A stretch of 16,547 nucleotides of DNA from positions 1 to 16,547 of the forward strand of contig CAZLXP010000056.1 of NCBI GenBank assembly GCA_964563535.1. Reading direction: 5' to 3'. Below, one piece after another: positions 6,875-14,394 of this stretch. The notes under the pieces were generated by a model. It saw nothing but the letters and a program-made list of their open reading frames with translations. It searched no databases and had not been told where the DNA came from. Position 1 is the first letter of the stretch, and each line of letters begins with the position of its first letter. Made by a program: the position numbers and the translations under genes. Source of the stretch: WVWN01 sp964563535 (lineage in GTDB: Bacteria > RBG-13-66-14 > B26-G2 > WVWN01).

Positions 6875-8086
6875 GTGCAAGGCGGAATAAATTACGTAGT
6901 TATATTAATCCTGGCGTTGCCTACGCTCTTTACGGGGCCGGCGTTAGGGAATACGATTTTGGCTGCCGGTACCGCGGGGGAGCCGGGCATCGACGTCGAC
7001 GCGCGGGCGGTCGGGATGGGCGGAGCGGCGTTGGCCTTGTTCGAGGGGACGAATGTCAACGGTACGAACCCGGCGGCCCCGGCTTCGTACGGCCGCGCCG
7101 TTTTTAACGTTACTTTATACCGGGGGTATAATTCTTATGACACCAGGGAAGGGAGGAGCGTGGAGATTACGTATGACGTTCCCGGGGCGGAGTTGGCGGT
7201 GCCGATATCGGAAGCGGCGGCCTTTTCGGCGGTTTTCCGCCAGGAGCTCAATCAGAATTACGAATTGACGCGGCCGCTGGAATATGAGGGCAAACCGGTA
7301 GGGGTAAGTCGCCTTAAAGGCGTAGGGTCGGTTTATTCGTTTTCTGCGGGCATCGCGAGCCGCTTCGGCGGCCGATGGTTGGGCGGCGTATCGGCCGGCT
7401 ACGACTTCGGCGCCCCCCGAGAAATATATTCCAAAGAATTCAAAGCCAAGGGTTATTCCCGCATCGAGGAAGACCTCGAGGCGGCTTACAAGGGGGTAAA
7501 GGGAGCGCTGGGGGCGGGTTTTTTAATCTCGGACCGGCTTTCTTTGGGAGCCGCCGCCGAGATTTACGGCGACCACCGCGTGCACGAAACGGTCTCTACC
7601 GAGTACGCCACGTTATACGAAGAAAACCACCGCTTTAAAATGCCCTGGTCGGCGGGATTGGGCGCCGCGTACGTCGTGGGGCCGCGGGGCCGGTTCGCCG
7701 CCGACGTTCGCTCCACGTCGTGGTCCAGGTTCGCGGTCGACGGCAGGAAGTTCGGCTACCGTAATACCGTCGAGTTCCACGCCGGGGCCGAGGGGCGTTT
7801 GACGACGGGAGCGAAATCTTTCTTCCTGTGGCGGATGCCGTACCGCCTGGGCGTGTCGTACGCCCCTTGGTATTCGATGGAGCACGGCGATTTTGCCAAG
7901 GCCGGCGTCGCGGCGGGCGCGGGATACCTGTTCAGCAATAACGAAAACAGCCGGCTTGATTTCGCGCTGGAGTATAGCCGTCGGGGCGACCTGGCCTCTC
8001 AGGGCTTGGGAGAGCAGATGTTAGATTTCTATCTCTCGGTCGTGGGGCTCGAGGCCTGGCTTGGTAAACGAGGACGGGAAGATTAG
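6875..8086 (+). CDS. PorV/FadL-like outer-membrane beta-barrel protein
   Basis: An in-frame ATG at 6782 lies inside the preceding gene and would add an arginine-rich stretch. The GTG at 6875 is preferred because it puts a clean signal peptide first (hydrophobic INYVVILILALPTLFTG, cut near ALG at about residue 25). The mature protein starts with GTAGEPGIDVDARAVGMGGA and NPAAPASYG, typical of the PorV/PorQ and UPF0164 group of FadL-like barrels. Amphipathic strands with glycine and aromatic residues follow (AFSAVFRQELNQNY, GGVSAGYDFGAP, SLGAAAEIYGDH, FHAGAEGRL, YRLGVSYAPWYS, LDFALEYSRRGD). Length is 403 residues. The substrate is unknown: PorV proteins act in type IX secretion in Bacteroidetes and FadL moves hydrophobic molecules. 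It lies between a surface lipoprotein gene and skp, 39 bases before the latter. Confidence 0.72.
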   Translation: MQGGINYVVILILALPTLFTGPALGNTILAAGTAGEPGIDVDARAVGMGGAALALFEGTNVNGTNPAAPASYGRAVFNVTLYRGYNSYDTREGRSVEITYDVPGAELAVPISEAAAFSAVFRQELNQNYELTRPLEYEGKPVGVSRLKGVGSVYSFSAGIASRFGGRWLGGVSAGYDFGAPREIYSKEFKAKGYSRIEEDLEAAYKGVKGALGAGFLISDRLSLGAAAEIYGDHRVHETVSTEYATLYEENHRFKMPWSAGLGAAYVVGPRGRFAADVRSTSWSRFAVDGRKFGYRNTVEFHAGAEGRLTTGAKSFFLWRMPYRLGVSYAPWYSMEHGDFAKAGVAAGAGYLFSNNENSRLDFALEYSRRGDLASQGLGEQMLDFYLSVVGLEAWLGKRGRED

Positions 8087-8094
8087 CTTTTTAA

Positions 8095-8109
8095 GGGCCG
8101 TGGCGGCCC
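8095..8109 (+). other. Stable hairpin just upstream of the ompH ribosome binding site
   Basis: GGGCCG (8095-8100), TGG and CGGCCC (8104-8109) form a perfect 6-bp GC-only stem with a 3-base loop. It ends two bases before the Shine-Dalgarno GAGGAG (8112-8117). No T tract follows on either strand, so it is not an intrinsic terminator. A role in mRNA processing or translation of the downstream genes is possible. Confidence 0.4.
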
Positions 8110-8125
8110 GAGAGGAGTGAACGCG

Positions 8126-8668
8126 ATGCGGTTTCGAACCGCCTGGCTTTCGGCGTTGGTAGTCTTTTTGGCCGCACCGAACGTCTTGTATGCGGCCGAA
8201 GAAGAGAAGGTTTTTAAATACGCGTACGTGAACATGGAACGGGTCATGGACGAGTACGTTCTTTTCGCCGAGGCCAAGAAAGAAGCCGAGCAAAAAATTA
8301 AAGACGCCCGGGTCGAGGACACCGAAACGCTTTCCGCGTATCAGACCAAAATAAACGAATTAGAAGAGAAGCTCGCCGGCCCGCTAACGCCCGAAGCCAA
8401 GGCCGAGGCGACGGAGGCGTACAAGGCTAGTTATCAGGAAGCGCTCGATTTTCGGGACGGCGTGATCGCGAAGTACAAGAGGATGGAACGCGACGCTTTC
8501 GAGCCGGTCTATAAAAACGTATACGAGAAAATCGAGTCGTATGCCATAAAGAAGGATTACGAAATCGTTTTCGATTATTCGGCGATTTTGTTGTATGCCG
8601 ACGAAAAAAATGACATTACGGATGATATAATTAAAGAGTTGAACGAAGAGGCGGGCATTAGTAAATAA
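8126..8668 (+). CDS. ompH: Skp/OmpH-family periplasmic chaperone
   Basis: The 180-residue precursor starts at ATG 8126, placed 8 bases after GAGGAG; an in-frame GTG at 8117 lies inside that Shine-Dalgarno and is rejected. The signal peptide is MRFRTAWLSALVVFLAAP with cleavage near LYA (residue 23). The mature protein opens with the OmpH strand KYAYVNMERVMDEY. Two long charged helices follow (about 45-85 and 90-135, rich in K, E and A), then the closing segment YAIKKDYEIVFDYSAILLYADEKNDITDDIIKELN. Skp trimers hold unfolded outer-membrane proteins in the periplasm between the Sec and BAM machines. The order ompH-lpxD is conserved in many diderms, usually with bamA upstream; here a PorV-like barrel takes that place. 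Confidence 0.88.
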   Translation: MRFRTAWLSALVVFLAAPNVLYAAEEEKVFKYAYVNMERVMDEYVLFAEAKKEAEQKIKDARVEDTETLSAYQTKINELEEKLAGPLTPEAKAEATEAYKASYQEALDFRDGVIAKYKRMERDAFEPVYKNVYEKIESYAIKKDYEIVFDYSAILLYADEKNDITDDIIKELNEEAGISK

Positions 8669-8691
8669 CGCCGGTGAGCGGGGCGACGACT

Positions 8692-9732
8692 ATGGCCGAA
8701 TATACGGTGGACGAGCTCGCGCGGGCGGTCGGCGGCGAGGTGGCGGGAAACGGCGGCGCCGTGATACGGAGCGTTAACGGCATAAAAGAAGCCGGTCCCG
8801 ACGAAGTGACCTTCATGGCCAACCCGAAATACCGGGCGGCCTTGAAAGCGACCCGGGCGGGGGCGGTAATAGTCGCGCCCGGAACCGAGGCCGGGGCTTC
8901 GACCTTAATAAAAGCGCCGAACCCGTACGCGGCCTTCGCCAAGATCCTCGCGATGTTCGCGCCCCCGGCGGAGGCGCCGGAGGGTCTATCGCCGCTCGCA
9001 TATATTAACGATAAAGCGAAAATAGGTAAGGGGGTGGCGGTGGGCCCCTTCGTGACGATACGGGAGGACGCCGTAGTAGGCGACCGCACGACGTTGGGCG
9101 CCGGCACGTACGTAGGCCGCGGGGCGACGGTGGGCGCCGATTGTCTGATCTACCCGAACGTTACGGTCCGGGAACGCGTCGTTATAGGCGACCGTTGTAT
9201 CATCCACTCGGGCACGGTAGTAGGTTCGGACGGTTTCGGCTTCGCGACCGAAGGGAAAGTCCACCACAAGATCCCGCAGATCGGCGTCGTCGTAATCGAG
9301 GACGACGTCGAGATCGGGGCCAATTGCGCCATCGACCGGGCGACCATGGGCGAGACGCGGATAGGCCGCGGTTCTAAGCTCGATAATCTGATCCAAATAG
9401 CCCATAACGTGAAGGTGGGGGAAGGTACTTTAATCGCGGCCCAGACCGGGATAGCGGGGTCGACGGTGTTGGGGAAATATTGCGTATTGGGCGGCCAGGT
9501 GGGCATCGTTCCCCACATCGAGATAGGGGACGGCGCGACGTTGGCCGCGCAGAGCGGCGTTACCAAATCGATCCGGAGAGGCGAGACCGTTTTCGGCCGG
9601 CCGGCCCGCCCGCTGAAGGAAGTCAAGAAACGCGAAGGCCGCGTCGCCCTCCTCGAAAAATACTTCAAGCGCGTGAAAGAGCTCGAGGAAGAAGTAGCCG
9701 AGTTGAAACGGCGTAGGGACGAGAATCGCTGA
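8692..9732 (+). CDS. lpxD: UDP-3-O-(3-hydroxyacyl)glucosamine N-acyltransferase LpxD
   Basis: LpxD adds the second hydroxyacyl chain, from acyl-ACP, to UDP-3-O-acyl-glucosamine: step three of lipid A synthesis, cytoplasmic. From ATG 8692 the protein is 346 residues, close to E. coli LpxD (341). The N-terminal uridine-binding domain (1-100) contains SVNGIKEAGPDEVTFMANPKY. A long left-handed beta helix of hexapeptide repeats follows (about 103-300, IGKGVAVGP type), including GSDGFGFATEG and the catalytic histidine in QIAHNVKVG at residue 238 (E. coli H239). A charged C-terminal coiled helix ends the protein. A GTG at 8674 would add six residues but has no Shine-Dalgarno. The gene starts 23 bases after ompH and ends 9 bases before lpxC. 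Confidence 0.95.
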   Translation: MAEYTVDELARAVGGEVAGNGGAVIRSVNGIKEAGPDEVTFMANPKYRAALKATRAGAVIVAPGTEAGASTLIKAPNPYAAFAKILAMFAPPAEAPEGLSPLAYINDKAKIGKGVAVGPFVTIREDAVVGDRTTLGAGTYVGRGATVGADCLIYPNVTVRERVVIGDRCIIHSGTVVGSDGFGFATEGKVHHKIPQIGVVVIEDDVEIGANCAIDRATMGETRIGRGSKLDNLIQIAHNVKVGEGTLIAAQTGIAGSTVLGKYCVLGGQVGIVPHIEIGDGATLAAQSGVTKSIRRGETVFGRPARPLKEVKKREGRVALLEKYFKRVKELEEEVAELKRRRDENR

Positions 9733-9741
9733 TGGGCGACT

Positions 9742-11076
9742 ATGTTAGCTGAAGAGAAACAGTGGACCGTCGCGAGGGAAGTATCGCTCGAGGGCGCCGG
9801 CCTTCATACGGGGGAGCCGGCGCGCGTAACGTTTAAGCCCGCGCCGCCCAATACGGGCGTGGTATTCGAACGAGTTGACCTCGACGGCAGGGCGCGGGTT
9901 CACGCCCTCGTCGAGAACGTTACGGGGGCCAGCCGCGGAACGACGTTGACCGAGAACGGCGTGACGGTCTACACGGTGGAGCATCTGTGCGCCGCGGCCA
10001 CCGGCCTGGGCATAGATAACCTGCTGGTCGAAATAGACGGGCCGGAGCCCCCGGTGACGGACGGCTCGAGCGCCGTCTTCGCCCGGGCGCTGGTGGAGGC
10101 GGGGTTGGTGGAACAAGGGGAGCGCCGCCGCCTGATAACGCTCGACAAGCCTTTCGACTATAAACAGGACGGCGCGGAGATGACGATCGTCCCGGAGGAT
10201 AAACTCCGCGTCTCTTTCACGATCAGATTCGAACACCCGTACTTGAAGTCTCAGTTCTATACTTTTGAAGTCGGCCGGGACGATTTCGTCGAGGAGATCG
10301 CGCCCGCGCGGACTTTCGCCCTGGAGAGCGAAATCGAGATGCTGCGCCGCGCGGGGTTGATAAAGGGGGGAAGTTTGGCGTGCGCCGTAGTCGTCGGCGA
10401 TAACGGCCCGCTCAACGAAGATGGGTTGCGTTTTGACGACGAGCCGGTGCGGCATAAAATTTTGGATTTAATCGGGGACCTCACGTTGTTCGGCGCGCGG
10501 TTTAGGGGTCATATAATCGCGATGCGTTCCGGTCACGCCGTCAACGTCGGCATGATAAGGAGCGTGAAAAGGCATATGGAACGAAAAAACCGCATACCCT
10601 CTTTCGACGTCTCGAAGACGCTTTACGATATCACCGCCATAATGAAATACTTGCCGCATCGCTACCCGTTCTTATTGGTCGACCGCATCGTCGACTACCG
10701 CCCGGGCGAGTACGTGATCGGCGTCAAGAACGTTACCTTCGACGAGCCGTTTTTCGCGGGCCATTTCCCCGGCGTGCCGGTGATGCCGGGCGTCCTCATC
10801 GTCGAGGCTATGGCCCAGGTAGGCGGCGTCCTGCTTATGCAAACCGTCGAGGACCCGGGGAATACGCTCATCTATTTCATGGGGATAGACAACGTTAAGT
10901 TCCGGCAGCCGGTGGTCCCGGGCGACCAGGTCGTGTTTAAGCTCGTTCCTTTAAAGTTCAAAGGCAAAATCGCCGTTATGCGGGGCGAGGCGTTCGTCGG
11001 CGACAAAATCGTCGCGGAGGGAGAATTCAAAGCGTGCTTGGTCGAAAAAAATGCTAATATCCCAACCGCCGACTAA
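9742..11076 (+). CDS. lpxC/fabZ: Bifunctional LpxC deacetylase / FabZ dehydratase fusion
   Basis: The 444-residue protein joins two enzymes. Residues 1-280 are LpxC, the zinc UDP-3-O-acyl-GlcNAc deacetylase that commits the cell to lipid A. Visible are GLHTG (20-24), E80 and H81 in YTVEHLCAA, zinc ligands H238 and D242 in RHKILDLIGD, and H265 in SGHAVN. Residues about 298-438 are FabZ, the (3R)-hydroxyacyl-ACP dehydratase of type II fatty acid synthesis, with LPHRYPFLLVDR, catalytic H341 in GHFPGVPVMPG and E355 in IVEAMAQ. The reading frame is continuous, so this is a true fusion. It couples use of hydroxyacyl-ACP for lipid A with its dehydration into phospholipid chains. Such fusions are known from Bacteroidetes and relatives. 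No clear Shine-Dalgarno is seen; translation may be coupled to lpxD. Confidence 0.96.
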   Translation: MLAEEKQWTVAREVSLEGAGLHTGEPARVTFKPAPPNTGVVFERVDLDGRARVHALVENVTGASRGTTLTENGVTVYTVEHLCAAATGLGIDNLLVEIDGPEPPVTDGSSAVFARALVEAGLVEQGERRRLITLDKPFDYKQDGAEMTIVPEDKLRVSFTIRFEHPYLKSQFYTFEVGRDDFVEEIAPARTFALESEIEMLRRAGLIKGGSLACAVVVGDNGPLNEDGLRFDDEPVRHKILDLIGDLTLFGARFRGHIIAMRSGHAVNVGMIRSVKRHMERKNRIPSFDVSKTLYDITAIMKYLPHRYPFLLVDRIVDYRPGEYVIGVKNVTFDEPFFAGHFPGVPVMPGVLIVEAMAQVGGVLLMQTVEDPGNTLIYFMGIDNVKFRQPVVPGDQVVFKLVPLKFKGKIAVMRGEAFVGDKIVAEGEFKACLVEKNANIPTAD

Positions 11077-11204
11077 GCGGGGGCGGATGCTAAAAACTAG
11101 TTTTGCTCAGGTTAAATCCCCATATATCGGGGGCTTAAGCACAAAGAGTTGAAGTTAATAATATGTTGAAAAATCCGATAATAGCGTCGAAAAACGGATA
11201 ATAA
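11077..11204 (+). other. AT-rich gap before lpxA with palindrome and short repeats
   Basis: This 128-base gap is the longest inside the lipid A cluster and clearly AT-rich. It holds a perfect 12-bp palindrome AAAACTAGTTTT (11093-11104), a CCCC/GGGG pair around an AT core (11119-11133), GCTTAAGC next to it, and two similar 15-16-base elements, GAAAAATCCGATAATA (11168-11183) and GAAAAACGGATAATA (11189-11203), the second ending at the lpxA start codon. I see no convincing -35/-10 pair and no intrinsic terminator. An internal promoter or regulatory site is possible. Confidence 0.4.
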
Positions 11205-11978
11205 ATGGTTGATATACATAAAACGGCGTTGGTAGACGGCCGCGCCGAATTGGGCGAAGGCGTCGTGGTCGGGCCGTACGCGTTTATCGCCGGCCCCGCG
11301 GTTATCGGCGCCGGGACCGTGATTGGCCCGTACGTTTTGATGGAGGGGGCCGTATCGATAGGGCAACGGTGCCGCGTCTTCTCGCACGCCGTGCTGGGGA
11401 CGATTCCGCAGGATATGAAATTCGAGGGTGAAGAGTCCGACCTCAAAATAGGAGACGGTACTACGGTGCGGGAGTTCGTCACCGTTAACCGCGGCACAAA
11501 GGCGTCGGGGACGACGCGGGTGGGAAACGATTGTTTGTTAATGGCTTACGCCCACGTAGCGCACGATTGTGTATTGGGCGATAACGTCGGCTTAGCTAAC
11601 GGCGCCACCCTCGCGGGCCACGTCGAGATCGGCAATTACGCGTTCATAGGGGGCTTATCCGCGATACACCAGTTCACCAGGGTGGGCAAACACGCTTATA
11701 TAGGCGGTATGAGCCGGGTAAGCCAAGACATAATCCCGTACGCGCTTACGGCCAGCGAACCCACGCGCGTGGTGGGCATAAACGTCGTGGGCCTGCAGCG
11801 CCGCGGTTTTACGGCGGAAACGCGGGCGGCGTTGAAAAGGGCGTATCAGATAATATACCGTGAGGATTTGAACAAGGGCCAGGCCGTCGAGAAGTTAAAG
11901 GCCGAATTGGCTGGCGTGGCCGAGGTACGCGACATTATCGATTTCTTGGAGACGTCGGACCGCGGCATCCTTAAATAA
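11205..11978 (+). CDS. lpxA: UDP-N-acetylglucosamine O-acyltransferase LpxA
   Basis: LpxA transfers a 3-hydroxyacyl chain from ACP to the 3-OH of UDP-GlcNAc, the first step of lipid A synthesis. At 257 residues it is close to E. coli LpxA (262). Hexapeptide repeats form the beta helix from IHKTALVDGRAELGEGVVVGP to about residue 185. Family motifs include TVREFVTVNRGT (87-98), the catalytic histidine H120 in AHVAHDCVLG (E. coli H125), and NGATLAGHVEIGNYAFIGG with AIHQFTRVG. The C-terminal helical domain (about 190-257) has GLQRRGFTAETRAALKRAY. The NVVGLQRRGF segment distinguishes it from LpxD. The Shine-Dalgarno is weak (ACGGATAATAA before ATG). lpxI follows after 60 bases. Confidence 0.96.
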   Translation: MVDIHKTALVDGRAELGEGVVVGPYAFIAGPAVIGAGTVIGPYVLMEGAVSIGQRCRVFSHAVLGTIPQDMKFEGEESDLKIGDGTTVREFVTVNRGTKASGTTRVGNDCLLMAYAHVAHDCVLGDNVGLANGATLAGHVEIGNYAFIGGLSAIHQFTRVGKHAYIGGMSRVSQDIIPYALTASEPTRVVGINVVGLQRRGFTAETRAALKRAYQIIYREDLNKGQAVEKLKAELAGVAEVRDIIDFLETSDRGILK

Positions 11979-12038
11979 AGTATTTTTAACTAGTGGCGGA
12001 TTGTTTTTAAAGTAATTTATGAAATACGCCGAGGTATT

Positions 12039-12872
12039 ATGGAAAAGCTCGACGGGAAAATAGGGGTAATTGCCGGCTCGGGGCAAATGCCGGTTCTGAT
12101 CGTAGAAGAGGCCGTTGCCCGCCATCCCGAGGGCGTCGCGGGCGTCTTCGCAATTTGCGTAACGGACGACGCGGCGCGTCGCCTGAAGGACCGGATCCAC
12201 GTAGAACGCGTAAATTTGGGGCAAGCGGGGAAAGCGATTAAATTATTGAAGGAGAACGGCGGGAGATATTGCGTCTTCGCCGGCAAGATAGAAAAAGCGC
12301 CCGTTTTGGCCGGCCTTAGATTCGACGCGCGGGCGGTGAAAATCCTCGCCCGCGTCCGCGACTTCACCGACGACGAGTTAATGGGGGAACTCGTCCGCGA
12401 ATTGGAGCGGGAGGGGTTCGACGTTTTGGCGCAGACGGATATCCTCGAGCGGTACGTAGTTCAACCGAAAGTTTACACCAAGCGGAAGCCGACGAAAAAA
12501 GATTACGAGGATATATCCTTCGGATTGGAAAAAGCGCGGGGGCTTGCGGCCTTGGGCGTAGGGCAGACCGTAGTAGTACGCAACAGGGCGGTATTGGCGG
12601 CCGAGGCGATGGAGGGCACGGACGAGACGGTGCGGCGGGGCGCCAAATTGGCGGAAGGCCGGGGCGGCGTCGTCGTAAAGGCGATGAAGCCCGGGCAGGA
12701 CCGTCGATTCGACATACCGACGGTTGGGCTGGCGACGCTGAGGTTGGTGTTGTCCGGCGGCTTGAAGGTTTTGGCCCTCGAAGCCGGTTCCTCTTTTTTG
12801 ATAGACCGCGAGGAGGTTGTGGCGGCGGCTAACGGCGGCAAAATTACCGTCGTCGGCGTGGGGGGCCGGTGA
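12039..12872 (+). CDS. lpxI: UDP-2,3-diacylglucosamine hydrolase LpxI
   Basis: LpxI (DUF1009) hydrolyses UDP-2,3-diacylglucosamine to lipid X (2,3-diacylglucosamine-1-phosphate) and UMP, replacing LpxH in many bacteria. The 277-residue length matches the family. The N-terminal domain begins KIGVIAGSGQMPVLI with CVFAGKIEKA at 78-87. The C-terminal catalytic domain contains VVVRNRAVLAAEAMEGTDE and VVKAMKPGQDRRFDIPTVG; its D225 corresponds by motif to the aspartate reported essential in Caulobacter LpxI. GAGG sits 4 bases before the ATG. The stop overlaps the next start as GTGA, implying translational coupling. lpxB, which usually acts next and often lies nearby, is absent. Confidence 0.94.
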   Translation: MEKLDGKIGVIAGSGQMPVLIVEEAVARHPEGVAGVFAICVTDDAARRLKDRIHVERVNLGQAGKAIKLLKENGGRYCVFAGKIEKAPVLAGLRFDARAVKILARVRDFTDDELMGELVRELEREGFDVLAQTDILERYVVQPKVYTKRKPTKKDYEDISFGLEKARGLAALGVGQTVVVRNRAVLAAEAMEGTDETVRRGAKLAEGRGGVVVKAMKPGQDRRFDIPTVGLATLRLVLSGGLKVLALEAGSSFLIDREEVVAAANGGKITVVGVGGR

Positions 12873-13459
12873 CGTTGGACGTAAAGGGTTTAATCGTCGG
12901 GCCGTTGGCGACCAACTGTTATGTCGCGTCCGGCGGGGGGAAAGCGGTGATTATCGACCCGGGCGCCGAGGCCGAGGTTGTTTTGCGGGCCCTCGGCGGG
13001 CAGGAAGTCGCGGCGATATTGGTAACCCACGGCCACGCCGACCACGTGGGCGCCGTAGATGAATTGGTAGCCGATACGGGCGCCCCTTTTTTGGCCCCGG
13101 CCCCGGACTTGGGGTTGGTAAAAAAGTACGTTGCCGCCCGGCCCAGCGGAGTTTTCCGTCACGCCGACCAGTTTGAGTTTGACGCGTTCTCTTTGGCCGT
13201 AATCGCGACGCCGGGCCATACGCCCGGCTCTTCGTGTTTCTATTCCGCGGGGTTGATTTTTTCGGGCGATACTCTGTTCGCGGGGGGCGTGGGAAGAATC
13301 GACCTCCCGGGCGGCTCGGCCGAGGCGCTCTTTAGTTCGATCCGCGAGCGGATATTCCCTTTGCCCGGGGATACCGTCGTTTACCCGGGCCACGGCGAGC
13401 GGACCACGGTCGGCCGTGAGAGAAACTCGAATCCGTTCTTCGCGTCGGGATGGGTATGA
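12869..13459 (+). CDS. Metallo-beta-lactamase-fold hydrolase, glyoxalase II-like
   Basis: This 196-residue enzyme starts at a GTG overlapping the lpxI stop (GTGA). It has the full metallo-beta-lactamase ligand set: H54, H56, D58 and H59 in THGHADH, H117 in TPGHTPGS, D134 in FSGDTLF and H175 in YPGHGE. The opening (GPLATNCYV) and the AGGVGRIDLPGG loop match the short YcbL/GloB-like proteins that hydrolyse thioesters such as S-lactoylglutathione or related compounds. The C-terminal glutathione-binding domain of classical glyoxalase II is missing, so the substrate is uncertain. It overlaps the recombinase gene by 4 bases (ATGA), so lpxI, this gene and the recombinase are probably translated together. 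Confidence 0.87.
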   Translation: MTLDVKGLIVGPLATNCYVASGGGKAVIIDPGAEAEVVLRALGGQEVAAILVTHGHADHVGAVDELVADTGAPFLAPAPDLGLVKKYVAARPSGVFRHADQFEFDAFSLAVIATPGHTPGSSCFYSAGLIFSGDTLFAGGVGRIDLPGGSAEALFSSIRERIFPLPGDTVVYPGHGERTTVGRERNSNPFFASGWV

Positions 13460-14391
13460 GCGACGTCGGCGGAAAAGGGGACGCGGCTGCGGCGTTGCGC
13501 GGCTTCAAAGCGTATTTGGTCGCCGAGTGCGGCCTGGCCGAAAATACGGTCGCCGCGTACTTGCGCGACGTCCGCGATTTCATGGCTTTTTGCGCGGGTT
13601 TTCGAGACGCGCAATTGGCCGACGTCGTGGCGTATGTCCGGAAACTTTCCGGTGCCGGCGCGGCGGCGACGTCGCTTTCGCGGCGGTTGTCGTCGCTCCG
13701 GGTATTTTACCGCTACCTCCGCGACGAGGACGAGGCGACGGCGTCGCCGCTGGAGTTCGTAGAGTCGCCCAAGACGCCTTCGCGACTACCCGATTATCTG
13801 CACGTCGACGAGGTCGAGGCGATTATCGGCGCCGCGGCCCGTACGGTGGACGGCTTAGCCGCGGCCGGAACCCCCGCGGAACGGCAATTGAACGCGGCAC
13901 GGGACGTCGCGATGCTTGGGCTCGCGTACGGTTGCGGCTTGCGCGCCAGCGAACTAGTCGGTTTGAAAAGGGCCGACGTTGACTTGAGTTTGGCCCTGGT
14001 ACGCGTTCGCGGTAAGGGGGGGAAGGAGCGCCTCGTCCCGTTTGGCTTAGTGGCGAAAAGTTATTTGGAAAAATATTTAGCGTTGTTGAAGGCGGCGGGC
14101 CAAAGCGACGAACTTTTCCTTTTCCCGTCGTCGCGACGCCGCGGTCGGCCGGTGAGCCGCCAGCTGCTATGGAAGATAGTCAAAAAATACGCCGCGCGAG
14201 CCAGCGTGCCGGGCGTCAAGCCGCATCTTTTTCGCCACACGTTTGCCACCCATTTGATTCAGGCCGGCGCGGACATCCGAACGGTCCAAGAACTTTTGGG
14301 TCACGCAAATATAACGACTACACAGATTTACGCTCATTTAGATACGAAAAGCCTTAAAGAATTTCACAAAAGGTATCACCCGAGGAAGTAG
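13456..14391 (+). CDS. xerC/D: Xer-type tyrosine recombinase (XerC/XerD family)
   Basis: The 311-residue protein has the XerC/D layout: an N-terminal SAM-like core-binding domain (about 8-110, with FKAYLVAECGLAENTVAAYLRDVRDF and SRRLSSLRVFYRYL) and a C-terminal catalytic domain. The catalytic set is complete: R163 (GLRASEL), K187 (RGKGGKERLVP), H257 and R260 (HLFRHTFATH), H283 (LLGHANITTT) and nucleophile Y292 (QIYAH). Xer proteins resolve chromosome dimers at dif. A hydrophilic stretch of about 15 residues (TVDGLAAAGTPAERQLNAA) lengthens the loop before the catalytic arginine. ATG 13456 overlaps the preceding stop; ATG 13450, two codons earlier, is equally possible. XerC and XerD cannot be separated here. 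Operon placement argues for a housekeeping gene rather than a mobile integrase. Confidence 0.9.
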   Translation: MSDVGGKGDAAAALRGFKAYLVAECGLAENTVAAYLRDVRDFMAFCAGFRDAQLADVVAYVRKLSGAGAAATSLSRRLSSLRVFYRYLRDEDEATASPLEFVESPKTPSRLPDYLHVDEVEAIIGAAARTVDGLAAAGTPAERQLNAARDVAMLGLAYGCGLRASELVGLKRADVDLSLALVRVRGKGGKERLVPFGLVAKSYLEKYLALLKAAGQSDELFLFPSSRRRGRPVSRQLLWKIVKKYAARASVPGVKPHLFRHTFATHLIQAGADIRTVQELLGHANITTTQIYAHLDTKSLKEFHKRYHPRK

Positions 14392-14394
14392 GTC

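Noticed and set aside
8095..8109. Hairpin as an intrinsic terminator between the barrel gene and ompH
   Set aside because: No T tract follows on either strand.
8117..8125. GTG start for ompH
   Set aside because: The codon overlaps the Shine-Dalgarno sequence that serves ATG 8126.
9745..10455. Minus-strand open frame of 236 residues opposite lpxC
   Set aside because: It mirrors conserved LpxC coding sequence and has no supporting ribosome site or motifs.
11093..11104. AAAACTAGTTTT as a dif-like site for the nearby Xer protein
   Set aside because: dif sites have two different about 11-bp arms around a 6-bp centre; this is a simple 12-bp palindrome and is not next to the recombinase gene.
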